Shown here piece after piece: positions 41,371-49,376 of a stretch of DNA of 64,000 nucleotides (position 1 is its first letter; every line of letters starts with the position of its first letter). Source of the stretch: Streptomyces sp. NBC_00775 (GTDB lineage: Bacteria > Actinomycetota > Actinomycetes > Streptomycetales > Streptomycetaceae); contig NZ_CP108938.1 of assembly GCF_036347135.1 (NCBI RefSeq), positions 9,114,001 to 9,178,000 on the forward strand, read 5' to 3'. The notes under the pieces are model-generated. The model was not told the origin of the DNA and searched no databases. It saw only the letters and a list, made by a program, of their open reading frames with translations. The position numbers were made by a program, and so were the translations under genes.

Positions 41371-42606
41371 ATGAGCACATCCCGCACCGCAAGCAGCCCC
41401 GAGACCTCCCCGAACCGTCCGGTGGACCCGTTCGACGGCCGCCGTATCAAGGCCGCCATCATCGGCGCCGGCGCCATCGCGCGCGGAAGCCACTACCCGG
41501 CGCTCGCGCGGCTCGCAGAGGAGGGCGAGACGGAGATCGTCGCCGCGGTCGACATCGCCGAGGGCGCGGTCCGGGAGTTCTGTGCCGAGGCGGGCATCCC
41601 GCACGCGTACACCGATCTGGACCGGATGCTCGAAGAGCAGCGGCCCGACCTGGTCGCCATCTGCACCCCGCCGACCCTGCACCGCGAGCAGACCGTCGCC
41701 GCGCTGCGCGCCGGCGCCTGGGTCTGGTGCGAGAAGCCGCCCGTACCGACGCTCGCCGACTTCGACGCCGTCGAGGCGGAGGAGGGGACGGACGGAGGCC
41801 CGTACGCCTCGATCGTCTTCCAGCACCGCTTCGGCTCGGGCGCACAGCATGTACGGCGGCTGATCGCCGAGCAGGCCATGGGACGTCCGCTGGTCGCGCA
41901 CTGCCAGACCACCTGGTACCGCAATGCCGACTACTACGCCGTGCCCTGGCGCGGACGCTGGGCGACCGAGGGCGGCGGGCCCGCGATGGGGCACGGCATC
42001 CATCAGATGGATCTGCTGCTCGACCTGCTGGGGCCGTGGAGCGAGGTGCGGGCGATGGCCGGACGTCTGGTGCACGACGTGGAGACGGAGGACGTCTCGA
42101 CCGCCCTCGTCCGCTTCGCGAGCGGCGCGATGGCCACCGTGGTCAACAGTGTCCTGAGCCCGGACGAGGTGAGCCGTATCCGCATCGACTGCGAGCGTGC
42201 CACCGTCGAGCTCACCCATCTTTACGGGCACAGCAACGACAACTGGCGCATCACCCCGGCACCGGACGTGCCGGACACCGAGGCGGCGGCCTGGCGGGAC
42301 TTCGGCGCGGACGTGCCGAGTTCGCACCTCGCGCAACTGCGGGAGCTGGTCGCGAGCATGCGTGCGGGCGAGCGGCCGCGCAGCAGCGGTGCCGACGGGC
42401 GGACCAGCCTGGAGCTGATCACCGCGCTCTACAAGTCGGCGTTCACGGACACGACCGTGCGGGCGGGGGAGATCGGCCCGGGAGATCCGTACTACGCGGC
42501 GCTGCACGGGGGTGCGCCGGGCTGGGCTCCCGCGGTCGCCGAGGGATCGTCCGCCGTGGTCCCCGAGGTGTCCGCGTCCGCCGCGGGCCAGGAGGTGCCG
42601 GCATGA
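41371..42606 (+). CDS. Gfo/Idh/MocA family oxidoreductase
   Basis: A 411-residue NAD(P)-dependent sugar-derivative oxidoreductase. Rossmann motif GAGAIARGSHYP is at about 32-43, the family EKP motif is CEKPPVP, and the HGIHQMDLLLDL block supplies the active-site histidine. The C-terminal 40 residues extend past the usual end. I chose ATG 41371; no close ribosome binding site is visible, and an upstream in-frame ATG at 41320 is possible. It heads a three-gene operon with 4-bp overlaps. Together with DUF6807 and a cupin protein it suggests breakdown or modification of a plant- or host-derived sugar, under LacI-type control. Confidence 0.85.
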   Translation: MSTSRTASSPETSPNRPVDPFDGRRIKAAIIGAGAIARGSHYPALARLAEEGETEIVAAVDIAEGAVREFCAEAGIPHAYTDLDRMLEEQRPDLVAICTPPTLHREQTVAALRAGAWVWCEKPPVPTLADFDAVEAEEGTDGGPYASIVFQHRFGSGAQHVRRLIAEQAMGRPLVAHCQTTWYRNADYYAVPWRGRWATEGGGPAMGHGIHQMDLLLDLLGPWSEVRAMAGRLVHDVETEDVSTALVRFASGAMATVVNSVLSPDEVSRIRIDCERATVELTHLYGHSNDNWRITPAPDVPDTEAAAWRDFGADVPSSHLAQLRELVASMRAGERPRSSGADGRTSLELITALYKSAFTDTTVRAGEIGPGDPYYAALHGGAPGWAPAVAEGSSAVVPEVSASAAGQEVPA

Positions 42607-43544
42607 GCACGTCGTCGGGCGGCGGTCTGCGGGTCGTCCACACGCATGGCGAGCGCATCACGATCAGTGAAGTCGCCACCGGCGTGGAGCTGTTGAGTTA
42701 CGTCTACCGGACCGAGGCCGCCTGGGAGTCCCCGAAGCCGTATCTGCATCCGCTCCGGACGCTGGCGAACCACGTCGTCACGGACTACCGGCCCAACGAC
42801 CACCGCTGGCACAAGGGCCTCCAGATGACGGCCTCCCACCTCTCCGGCCAGAACCTGTGGGGCGGCAACACATACGTCCATGGAAAGGGATATCTCGAAC
42901 TCCCAGAGCGCGTCGGATCGATGGCGCACGTCACCTTCGACGAGGTCACCTCGTCCGGTGGCCGCGCGGTCATCACCGAGCGCCTCACATGGCACCCGTA
43001 CGACGGTGATCTGTGGGCCGACGAGGAGCGCCGCATCGAGGTGCACGACGTCGATCCCGAAGCGGGCTCCTGGGCGCTGACCTGGACCACCGCGGTCACC
43101 AACCGCCGCGACGAGCCGCTGCGCTTCGGCAGCCCCACCACCGCCGGGCGGGAGATGGCGGGCTACACGGGCCTGTTCTGGCGCGGGCCGCGAGCCTTCA
43201 GGGACGGGCGGGTGATCGGGCCCGACTCCGAAGGGCCCGAGCTCATGGGGCGGCAGGCGCCGTGGCTCGCGTACTCGGGGGAGCACGACGGCTCCGACGG
43301 ATACGCGACCCTCGTCTTCGCACACGCCCCCGAGAACGATCACTCCGGTTCCCGAGGCGCGCACCCGGCCCACTGGTTCGTCCGCAACGAACCCTTCGCC
43401 GCCGTCGCCCCGTCGCTCGCCTTCTACGACGAACTGGAACTCGCGCCCGGCGACACCCTCACCCGCCGCTACCGGGTGGTCGTCGCCGAGGGGGCCTGGG
43501 AGCGCGCGGAGGTCACCAAGTATCTGGAGGCGCATCCCTGGTGA
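42603..43544 (+). CDS. DUF6807 (PmoA) family protein
   Basis: A 313-residue protein with the conserved core of DUF6807, once called methane oxygenase PmoA by mistaken annotation: KPYLHPLRTLANHVVTDYRPNDHRWHKGL, then SGQNLWGGNTYVHGKGY. The histidine-rich Hx-x-H set in DHRWHKGL suggests a metal or carbohydrate site. In actinobacteria these genes are regularly adjacent to Gfo/Idh oxidoreductases, consistent with carbohydrate metabolism. ATGA overlap with the gene before. Not a methane monooxygenase: no membrane helices. Confidence 0.85.
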   Translation: MSTSSGGGLRVVHTHGERITISEVATGVELLSYVYRTEAAWESPKPYLHPLRTLANHVVTDYRPNDHRWHKGLQMTASHLSGQNLWGGNTYVHGKGYLELPERVGSMAHVTFDEVTSSGGRAVITERLTWHPYDGDLWADEERRIEVHDVDPEAGSWALTWTTAVTNRRDEPLRFGSPTTAGREMAGYTGLFWRGPRAFRDGRVIGPDSEGPELMGRQAPWLAYSGEHDGSDGYATLVFAHAPENDHSGSRGAHPAHWFVRNEPFAAVAPSLAFYDELELAPGDTLTRRYRVVVAEGAWERAEVTKYLEAHPW

Positions 43545-44266
43545 GCGACCCCGTCACCGGGTTCACCGGACTTCCGGGAGCGGTCGCCGTCTCGCACCTG
43601 TGCGTGTACGACTGGCCGGCGGCCGACGGCGTGTCCGGCGGAACTCCCCATCTGCACCTCACCTGTTCGGAGGCGTACGTCGTCACCGGCGGGCGCGGTG
43701 CCGTTCAGACACTGACGACGTCCGGGTACGAGGTCACACCGCTCGTGCCCGGTACCGTCGCGTGGTTCACGCCCGGCACGATCCACCGGCTCGTCAACGA
43801 GGACGATCTGCGCATCACCGTCCTCATGCAGAACAACGGTCTGCCGGAGGCGGGCGACGCGGTCCTCACGCTGCCTCCGGAGTACCTGAACGACCCGGAG
43901 ACGTACGCGGCCGCGACCGTGATCCCGGCGGACGTGTCCGAGGAGGAGCAGGCGCGGGTTGCCCGGGCCCGGCGCGACCTCGCCCTGGAGGGCTACCGGG
44001 CGCTGCGTGCCGCGGACGGGCCCGAGCCGCTCGCCGCGTTCCACCGGGCCGCCGCCACGCTGGTGCGGCCCCGCCTCGCCGAGTGGCGCGAACGATGGCG
44101 GCGCGGGGCCGAGGCGGCCGCCTCGGCCACGGGGGACCAGCTCGACCGGCTGGAGCGGGGCGACACGTCCCACCTCGGCGACGCCGTCGTTCGGGCCGAA
44201 CAACCGTCCGCGTACGGCAAGTTCGGGATGTGCGGGCGGCTCGACGTCTACAAGGGCACCGTCTAG
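43541..44266 (+). CDS. Cupin domain protein
   Basis: A 241-residue protein. Residues about 30-110 are a cupin barrel with the metal-binding pattern HLHLTCSEAYVVTGGRG (two His and a Glu) and a downstream HRLVNEDD. The second half (about 140-241) is a helical tail of unknown role, ending YGKFGMCGRLDVYKG. GTG 43541 overlaps the preceding stop (GTGA), so it is translationally coupled. Likely a mono-cupin sugar isomerase or small-molecule binder in the same pathway as the oxidoreductase. Confidence 0.85.
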   Translation: MSDPVTGFTGLPGAVAVSHLCVYDWPAADGVSGGTPHLHLTCSEAYVVTGGRGAVQTLTTSGYEVTPLVPGTVAWFTPGTIHRLVNEDDLRITVLMQNNGLPEAGDAVLTLPPEYLNDPETYAAATVIPADVSEEEQARVARARRDLALEGYRALRAADGPEPLAAFHRAAATLVRPRLAEWRERWRRGAEAAASATGDQLDRLERGDTSHLGDAVVRAEQPSAYGKFGMCGRLDVYKGTV

Positions 44267-44319
44267 GGAGTCCCGCGTCGGCCGCTTCGGTGCGTACCGG
44301 TGAAGACGGTCGCTGACGG

Positions 44320-44781
44320 CTACGCCGCGGCGGGTCCCGTCGCCGTCCAGCCCGGGGACTGCGGATGGGCCGTCAGGTCGTCGTGCTCGACCTCCTTGCC
44401 GCACTCCCTGCAGACGACCTGCGGGACCAGTTCATTGCCGCAGATGTGCTCCAGCACCATCGGGCGGAAGCCGCCCTCCTGGAGATGCCGGTCGCCCCAC
44501 GCCATGAGCGTCAGCAGGACCGGCTCCAGCTCCAGCCCGGCCTGCGTGGGCCGGTACTCGTAGCGCTTGGGGCGGTCGCTGTACTCCACCTTCTCCAGTA
44601 CGCCGGCGTCGACGAGCCGCTTGAGCCGTGCCGTCAGCACGTCGCGCGGGGCGCCGATGTTGCGTACCAGCTGGTCGAAGCGTGTGGCGCCGAGCGACAC
44701 CTCGCGCAGCACGAGCAGGGAGTACTTCTCGCCGACGAGGGCGAGCGTGTCGGCGATCGAGCAAGGGCGGGCGTCCTTCAT
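44320..44781 (-). CDS. HxlR family transcriptional regulator
   Basis: A 153-residue winged-helix regulator; SIADTLALVGEKYSLLVLREVSLGATRFDQLVRNIGAPRDVLTARL is diagnostic of HxlR. The C-terminus has four cysteines (EHICGNELVPQVVCREC...), which could form a small zinc- or redox-responsive site. It is divergent from the thiolase gene over a region with two palindromes. A likely repressor of the thiolase gene. Confidence 0.88.
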   Translation of the reverse strand: MKDARPCSIADTLALVGEKYSLLVLREVSLGATRFDQLVRNIGAPRDVLTARLKRLVDAGVLEKVEYSDRPKRYEYRPTQAGLELEPVLLTLMAWGDRHLQEGGFRPMVLEHICGNELVPQVVCRECGKEVEHDDLTAHPQSPGWTATGPAAA

Positions 44782-44797
44782 GCCATCAGTCTACGGG

Positions 44798-44872
44798 GTG
44801 GGTTGGTTGTTCCAACCCACTGAGTTACTCTTGAGTCACATAGCGGGTTTGGAAAGCAAACTCAGTGAGTTT
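44798..44872. promoter_or_regulatory. Two palindromes between hxlR and the thiolase gene
   Basis: GTGGGTTGG (44798-44806) / CCAACCCAC (44812-44820) with a 5-bp centre, and AAACTCAGTGAGTTT (44858-44872), perfect with a single-base centre. The AT-rich GTTTGG blocks sit between them. Confidence 0.65.
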
Positions 44873-44883
44873 GGAGATCAAAC

Positions 44884-46053
44884 ATGCGTGACGCCGTGAT
44901 CGTCGAAGCCGTACGCACCCCCGTCGGCAAGGGCAAGCCGAACGGCTCCCTCGCCCATGTCCACCCCGTGGAACTCCTCGCCCATACGCTGCGCACCCTC
45001 GTCGAGCGCTCCGGCATCGACCCCGCGCTGATCGACGACGTCATCGGAGGCACCGTCGATCAGGTCGGCGAGCAGGCCATGAACACCACCCGGTACGCCG
45101 TGCTCTCCGCGGGATTCCCCGAGACGGTGCCCGCGACCACGGTGGACCGCCAGTGCGGCTCGTCCCAGCAGGCCGTGCACTTCGCCGCGCAGGGCGTCAT
45201 GTCGGGCGCGTACGACATGGCGGTCGCCTGCGGAGTGGAATCGATGAGCCGCGTACCGATGTGGTCGAACGTGCCGGCGGGCAAGGACCCCTTCGGACCC
45301 GGGGTCGCCGAGCGCTACCCGGAAGGCCTGGTGCCGCAGGGCATCAGCGCGGAACTCATCGCCGCCAAGTGGGGCATCTCGCGCGAGGAGATGGACACCT
45401 TCGCGGTCGGCTCGCACCACAAGGCGGCCGCGGCCTGGAGCAACGGTCTGTTCGAGGCCGAGGTCGCGCCCCTGGAGGGGGTGACCCGCGACGAGTGCGT
45501 CCGGCCCGCCAGCACCACGGAGATACTCGCCGGGCTCAAGCCCGCCTACTACGACGCCACCTTCGGCGAACGCTTCCCGCAGATCGACTGGTCCGTCACG
45601 CCGGGCAACGCGAGCCCCATCAACGACGGCGCCTCCGCCGTCCTCATCACGTCGAGCGAGACCGCGGCCCGCCTCGGCCTGCGCCCCATCGCCCGGCTGC
45701 ACAGCTTCGCCGTCACCGGCTCCGACCCGCTGCTGATGCTCACCGGCGTCATCCCCGCCACCGAGAAGGTGCTGCGCAAGGCCGGCCTGACCCTCGGCGA
45801 CATCGACCTCTTCGAGGTGAACGAGGCCTTCGCGGCCGTCGTCCTCGCCTGGCAGCAGGAGACGGGCGCCGATCTGTCCAAGGTCAATGTGCACGGCGGA
45901 GCGATCGCGATCGGCCACCCGCTCGGCGCGAGCGGCACCCGTCTGACGACCACCCTCGTCCACGCGATGCGGGCCCGCGGAGCCCGCTACGCGCTGCAGA
46001 CGATGTGCGAGGCGGGCGGGCTCGCCAACGCGATGGTGCTGGAAGCGGTGTAG
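44884..46053 (+). CDS. Thiolase family acetyl-CoA acyltransferase
   Basis: A 389-residue thiolase. The acyl-forming cysteine is Cys91 in VDRQCGSSQQAV; the C-terminal acid-base residues are His345 (AIGHPLGASG) and Cys375 (QTMCEAGG). NEAF is present. The composition fits degradative 3-ketoacyl-CoA thiolases (FadA-like) or acetoacetyl-CoA thiolases. No other beta-oxidation genes are close; the divergent HxlR regulator may control it. The stop codon is inside the first unit of an 18-bp tandem repeat. Confidence 0.93.
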   Translation: MRDAVIVEAVRTPVGKGKPNGSLAHVHPVELLAHTLRTLVERSGIDPALIDDVIGGTVDQVGEQAMNTTRYAVLSAGFPETVPATTVDRQCGSSQQAVHFAAQGVMSGAYDMAVACGVESMSRVPMWSNVPAGKDPFGPGVAERYPEGLVPQGISAELIAAKWGISREEMDTFAVGSHHKAAAAWSNGLFEAEVAPLEGVTRDECVRPASTTEILAGLKPAYYDATFGERFPQIDWSVTPGNASPINDGASAVLITSSETAARLGLRPIARLHSFAVTGSDPLLMLTGVIPATEKVLRKAGLTLGDIDLFEVNEAFAAVVLAWQQETGADLSKVNVHGGAIAIGHPLGASGTRLTTTLVHAMRARGARYALQTMCEAGGLANAMVLEAV

Positions 46054-46131
46054 TGCCGAGAGGCGGTGTAGTGCTTCGAGGCGGCGTACTGCTTCAGGGC
46101 GGTGTTGTGCTTCGGGGCGGTCCAGTGCCTC
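46042..46131. repeat. Five 18-bp tandem repeats across the thiolase stop codon
   Basis: Units at 46042, 46060, 46078, 46096 and 46114, consensus GAGGCGGTGTAGTGCTTC. The array starts in the last codons of the thiolase gene, includes its TAG stop and ends at the stop codon of the TVP38 gene on the other strand. Confidence 0.85.
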
Positions 46132-46960
46132 AGTGACCGCGCAGGTGGTGGCGCTTGCGCCAGGCCACCACCGTTCCGACCAGCGCCGGTACGGCGATGA
46201 AGCCCATCGCGATCAGGAAGGCGGGCGACGTCGGCGACGAGGCACGGGCGCCGGCGACGGCGTACGCGGCGGTGTTCGGGATGGAGCCGAGCGCGGTCGC
46301 GACGAGGAAGGGCAGCCAGCCCATGCGGGAGACGGCCGCGCAGTAGTTGGCGGCCCAGAACGGCACCCCGGGGAACAGCCGGGCCACCATCATCGAGCGG
46401 AAGCCATGGCGGCTGAGCTGTCCGTCCGCCGCCTTCAGCCAGCGGGCGCGCAGCAGCGGGCGCAGCGCGTCCTGCCCGAGGATCCGGCCGAGCCCGAAGG
46501 CGACACCGGCACCGAGCACCGTGCCCGCGAGCGCGGTGCCCAGGCCCAGTTCGGAGCCGAAGAGGGCGCCCGCCGCGAGGTTGAGCAGCGGCCGGGGCAC
46601 GAACGCGACCGTGCACAGCCCGTACGCCACGGCGAACGCGACGGCCGCCGCGGCGCCACCGAGCTGCGGCGGCCAGCCGTCGGCGAGCAGTCGCTGCGGT
46701 TCGAAGAGCAGCACGCTCGACGCGGCCGCCGCGAGCAGCACCAGGAGCAGGGAGAGCCGCGACCAGGGCGACAGCAGGACTCTCGTGCACCGGGCGGCCA
46801 GGCTCACGGGAGCGGTGGCGGCCTCCAGGGCGTCGGCAGCGTGTGCCGCGACGGTGAGATCCGGTGCGATGGCGAGGTCAGAGGCGATGACGAGCTCCAT
46901 GGCTGTGGCGCGGGGAGTGGCCGTGGCGGTGCCCCCAGAGCGGATGGTGGCATCGAGCAT
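46130..46960 (-). CDS. TVP38/TMEM64 family (VTT/DedA-like) membrane protein
   Basis: A 276-residue integral membrane protein with about six hydrophobic stretches (about 65-85, 100-120, 125-150, 160-178, 205-225, 245-265). The SNARE-associated/VTT core is GTALAGTVLGAGVAFGLGR..., with the conserved Pro-Gly in RLFPGVPFWAANY. Proteins of this superfamily are lipid scramblases or flippases in membrane homeostasis. The N-terminal 50 residues are polar and low complexity. The start at 46960 lacks a good ribosome binding site. A DedA paralogue of this superfamily is at 61901. Confidence 0.85.
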   Translation of the reverse strand: MLDATIRSGGTATATPRATAMELVIASDLAIAPDLTVAAHAADALEAATAPVSLAARCTRVLLSPWSRLSLLLVLLAAAASSVLLFEPQRLLADGWPPQLGGAAAAVAFAVAYGLCTVAFVPRPLLNLAAGALFGSELGLGTALAGTVLGAGVAFGLGRILGQDALRPLLRARWLKAADGQLSRHGFRSMMVARLFPGVPFWAANYCAAVSRMGWLPFLVATALGSIPNTAAYAVAGARASSPTSPAFLIAMGFIAVPALVGTVVAWRKRHHLRGH

Positions 46961-47010
46961 TCCGGTGACACTAACCGACCAGTGTGTGTGATCGCCGTAT
47001 GGTTCGTCTC

Positions 47011-47745
47011 ATGGGCGTCACAGCTTCCGGAACGTCGGGTGCGCAGTTCGAGGTGCCGAACAGCACGCTCGCGGACACGGTGCTGGAACGGCTCACCGCC
47101 ACATACGCCGCTGCCGCCGATCCGGAACGGGCCGCGTCGATGCGCGCCTACATGAAGGACATCGCGCCCTTCCTCGGCCTGACCACGCCCGAGCGCCGCG
47201 CCCTGTCGCGGACCGTCCTCCAGGACACCGCCCGCCCCGACGAGGCCGACTGCACCGCGCTCGCGCTGCGCTGCTGGGAGCTGCCGGAGCGTGAGTACCA
47301 CTATTTCGCCGTCGACTACCTGCACCGCCATGTGCGGCGGCTGTCGTCGGGCTTCCTGCCCGTGGCCCGTCACCTCGTCGGCACGGTCCCCTGGTGGGAC
47401 ACCGTCGACGCACTCGCCTCCCACGTAGTGGGAGGCCTGGTGGCCGCCGACCCGAAGCTGAAGACCGACATGGATGCGTGGAGCGAGGACGACGACCTGT
47501 GGGTCGCGCGTACGGCCCTGCTCCACCAGCTCCGCTACAAGGACGCCACCGACACGGAACGCCTCTTCGGATACTGCGTCCGGCAGTCCGGACACCCCGA
47601 CTTCTTCATCAGGAAGGCGATCGGGTGGTGTCTGCGCGAGTACGCGAAGACGGACCCGCAGGCCGTACGGGACTTCGTCGCCCGGGAGCGGGGGAGGCTC
47701 GCGCCGCTGTCGGTGCGCGAGGCGCTCAAGAACATCGGCGCCTGA
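47011..47745 (+). CDS. DNA alkylation repair protein (AlkD family)
   Basis: A 244-residue HEAT-repeat-like DNA glycosylase that excises bulky or cationic alkylated bases (N3- and N7-alkylpurines). Diagnostic segments: MKDIAPFLGLTTPERRALSR, REYHYFAVDYL, WWDTVDALASHVVGGLV and FIRKAIGWCLREYAKTD. The length is normal. TATGGT at 46998-47003 would place the transcription start on the ATG at 47011, so it may be leaderless; a GTG at 46984 is an alternative start. It is divergent from the TVP38 gene. Confidence 0.9.
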   Translation: MGVTASGTSGAQFEVPNSTLADTVLERLTATYAAAADPERAASMRAYMKDIAPFLGLTTPERRALSRTVLQDTARPDEADCTALALRCWELPEREYHYFAVDYLHRHVRRLSSGFLPVARHLVGTVPWWDTVDALASHVVGGLVAADPKLKTDMDAWSEDDDLWVARTALLHQLRYKDATDTERLFGYCVRQSGHPDFFIRKAIGWCLREYAKTDPQAVRDFVARERGRLAPLSVREALKNIGA

Positions 47746-48094
47746 GGTTCCGGGAAGGTCCCTTCAGCCCCCTGAACCCCCGCCGCACCGCCCGAAACAC
47801 CCCGGCCCGTGGTCATGGAAAACCATTCGACGCGGGCAGACGCGTGGGCAATGATCTCCTCATGTTCCGGTACGCCTTCCTCCTCGCAGCATCCGCAGTC
47901 GCGGATGCGCCGAAGGCTGCCGTCCCGATCATCGTGGCCGCCGTCGACGGCGCCCGAAGCTGACCCTTCCCGGATCGTCCGGCGGACCCCGCAGGGGGAG
48001 GGTCGGCAAGTCCCTTGGGGTCCCCGTCCCGGCCCGTATGCGCCGGGGCCATCACTCAGTTCCGCTGACACTGAAGAGGCTTCGAGGTACAGCC
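47746..48094. other. Structured leader region before the EF-Tu paralogue
   Basis: A 350-bp gap containing a 33-codon leader ORF (47862-47963) and then several complementary G/C blocks: GACCC...GGGTC at about 47985-48005 and GGCCC...GGGGCC at about 48033-48051. A promoter with a TTCGAC/AATGAT pair (47826-47855) would start transcription at the leader ATG. Confidence 0.45.
47862..47963 (+). CDS. Possible leaderless 33-residue leader peptide before tuf3
   Basis: Encodes [20 protein letters not shown] followed by [19 protein letters not shown] (47826-47831) and AATGAT (47850-47855), 18 bp apart, put the transcription start on its ATG, and no ribosome binding site is present. It is hydrophobic at its start but too short to be a secreted protein of known type. 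Its 3' end runs into hairpin-forming DNA before the EF-Tu gene. It may control tuf3 by attenuation, or be a small membrane peptide, or be chance. Confidence 0.4.
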   Translation: MFRYAFLLAASAVADAPKAAVPIIVAAVDGARS

Positions 48095-49264
48095 ATGCCC
48101 AAGACGGCTTACGTGCGCACCAAACCGCACCTGAACATCGGCACGATGGGTCACGTCGACCACGGCAAGACCACCCTGACCGCCGCCATCACCAAGGTTC
48201 TCGCCGAGCGCGGCTCCGGCACCTTCGTCCCGTTCGACCGGATCGACCGCGCCCCGGAGGAGGCCGCCCGCGGCATCACCATCAACATCGCGCACGTCGA
48301 GTACGAGACCGACACCCGGCACTACGCGCACGTGGACATGCCGGGCCACGCCGACTACGTCAAGAACATGGTCACCGGCGCGGCCCAGCTCGACGGGGCG
48401 ATCCTCGTGGTCTCCGCGCTCGACGGGATCATGCCGCAGACCGCCGAACACGTGCTGCTCGCCCGGCAGGTGGGTGTCGACCACATCGTCGTCGCCCTCA
48501 ACAAGGCCGACGCGGGCGACGAGGAGCTCACCGACCTCGTGGAGCTGGAGGTCCGCGAACTGCTGTCCGCGCACGGCTACGGAGGCGACTCCGTACCCGT
48601 CGTACGGGTGTCCGGTCTCAAGGCCCTTGAGGGGGACCCCCGTTGGACCGCGGCGATCGACGCGCTGCTCGACGCGGTGGACACGTATGTGCCGATGCCC
48701 GAGCGGTATCTCGACGCGCCGTTCCTGTTGCCGGTGGAGAACGTGCTCACGATCACCGGGCGCGGGACCGTCGTCACCGGGGCGGTCGAGCGCGGCACCA
48801 TCCGCGTCGGCGACCGTGTCGAAGTGCTCGGTGCCGCCGTCGACACGGTGGTCACCGGTCTGGAGACCTTCGGCAAGCCCATGGAGGAGGCGCAGGCCGG
48901 TGACAACGTGGCGCTGCTGCTGCGCGGTGTGCCACGCGACGCCGTCCGCCGCGGGCACATCGTCTCCGCGCCCGGCAGCGTCGTACCCAGTAGCCGTTTC
49001 ACGGCGCGGGTGTACGTCCTGTCGACGCGCGAGGGCGGTCGTACGACCCCCGTCTCCACCGGGTACCGGCCGCAGTTCTACATCCGCACCGCGGACGTGG
49101 TCGGCGACGTCGACCTCGGCGAGGCGGCCGTCGCCCGGCCCGGCGACACCGTCACCATGACGGTCGAGCTCGGCCGCGAGGTGCCGCTGGAGCCCGGTCT
49201 GGGCTTCGCGATCCGCGAGGGGGGCCGGACGGTCGGCGCCGGGACGGTGACCTCGGTCGGCTGA
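48095..49264 (+). CDS. tuf3: Divergent EF-Tu paralogue (EF-Tu3 type)
   Basis: A 389-residue elongation factor Tu: GTPase domain (1-200) with G1 GHVDHGKT (19-26), G3 DMPGH (81-85) and G4 NKAD (136-139), followed by the two beta barrels. Differences from housekeeping EF-Tu are plain: NIAHVEYET instead of NTAHVEYQT, DMPGH instead of DCPGH, NKAD instead of NKCD, and a shortened switch I ([14 protein letters not shown]). This matches the third EF-Tu of streptomycetes, which is linked to the stringent response and to resistance to EF-Tu inhibitors such as kirromycin in producers. ATG at 48095 with GAGG upstream. No ribosomal genes are adjacent, unlike tuf1. Terminator follows. Confidence 0.9.
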   Translation: MPKTAYVRTKPHLNIGTMGHVDHGKTTLTAAITKVLAERGSGTFVPFDRIDRAPEEAARGITINIAHVEYETDTRHYAHVDMPGHADYVKNMVTGAAQLDGAILVVSALDGIMPQTAEHVLLARQVGVDHIVVALNKADAGDEELTDLVELEVRELLSAHGYGGDSVPVVRVSGLKALEGDPRWTAAIDALLDAVDTYVPMPERYLDAPFLLPVENVLTITGRGTVVTGAVERGTIRVGDRVEVLGAAVDTVVTGLETFGKPMEEAQAGDNVALLLRGVPRDAVRRGHIVSAPGSVVPSSRFTARVYVLSTREGGRTTPVSTGYRPQFYIRTADVVGDVDLGEAAVARPGDTVTMTVELGREVPLEPGLGFAIREGGRTVGAGTVTSVG

Positions 49265-49279
49265 CGGCCGGGGCAGGAC

Positions 49280-49313
49280 GCGGGTGCCCGCTCCGAGGGG
49301 AGCGGGCACCCGC
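49280..49313 (+). terminator. Terminator after tuf3
   Basis: GCGGGTGCCCGCTCC (49280-49294) and GGAGCGGGCACCCGC (49299-49313) form a perfect 15-bp stem with a GAGG loop. Confidence 0.9.
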
Positions 49314-49376
49314 TCGTACCGATGTCAGTGCCGTGCGCGAGACTGATCACAGGCAAGGGTCGTGGAGGGGAAAGCC

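Noticed and set aside
42603..43544. Methane monooxygenase subunit
   Set aside because: The PmoA label of this family is historical; the protein has no membrane helices or copper-site pattern of a methane monooxygenase and belongs to DUF6807.
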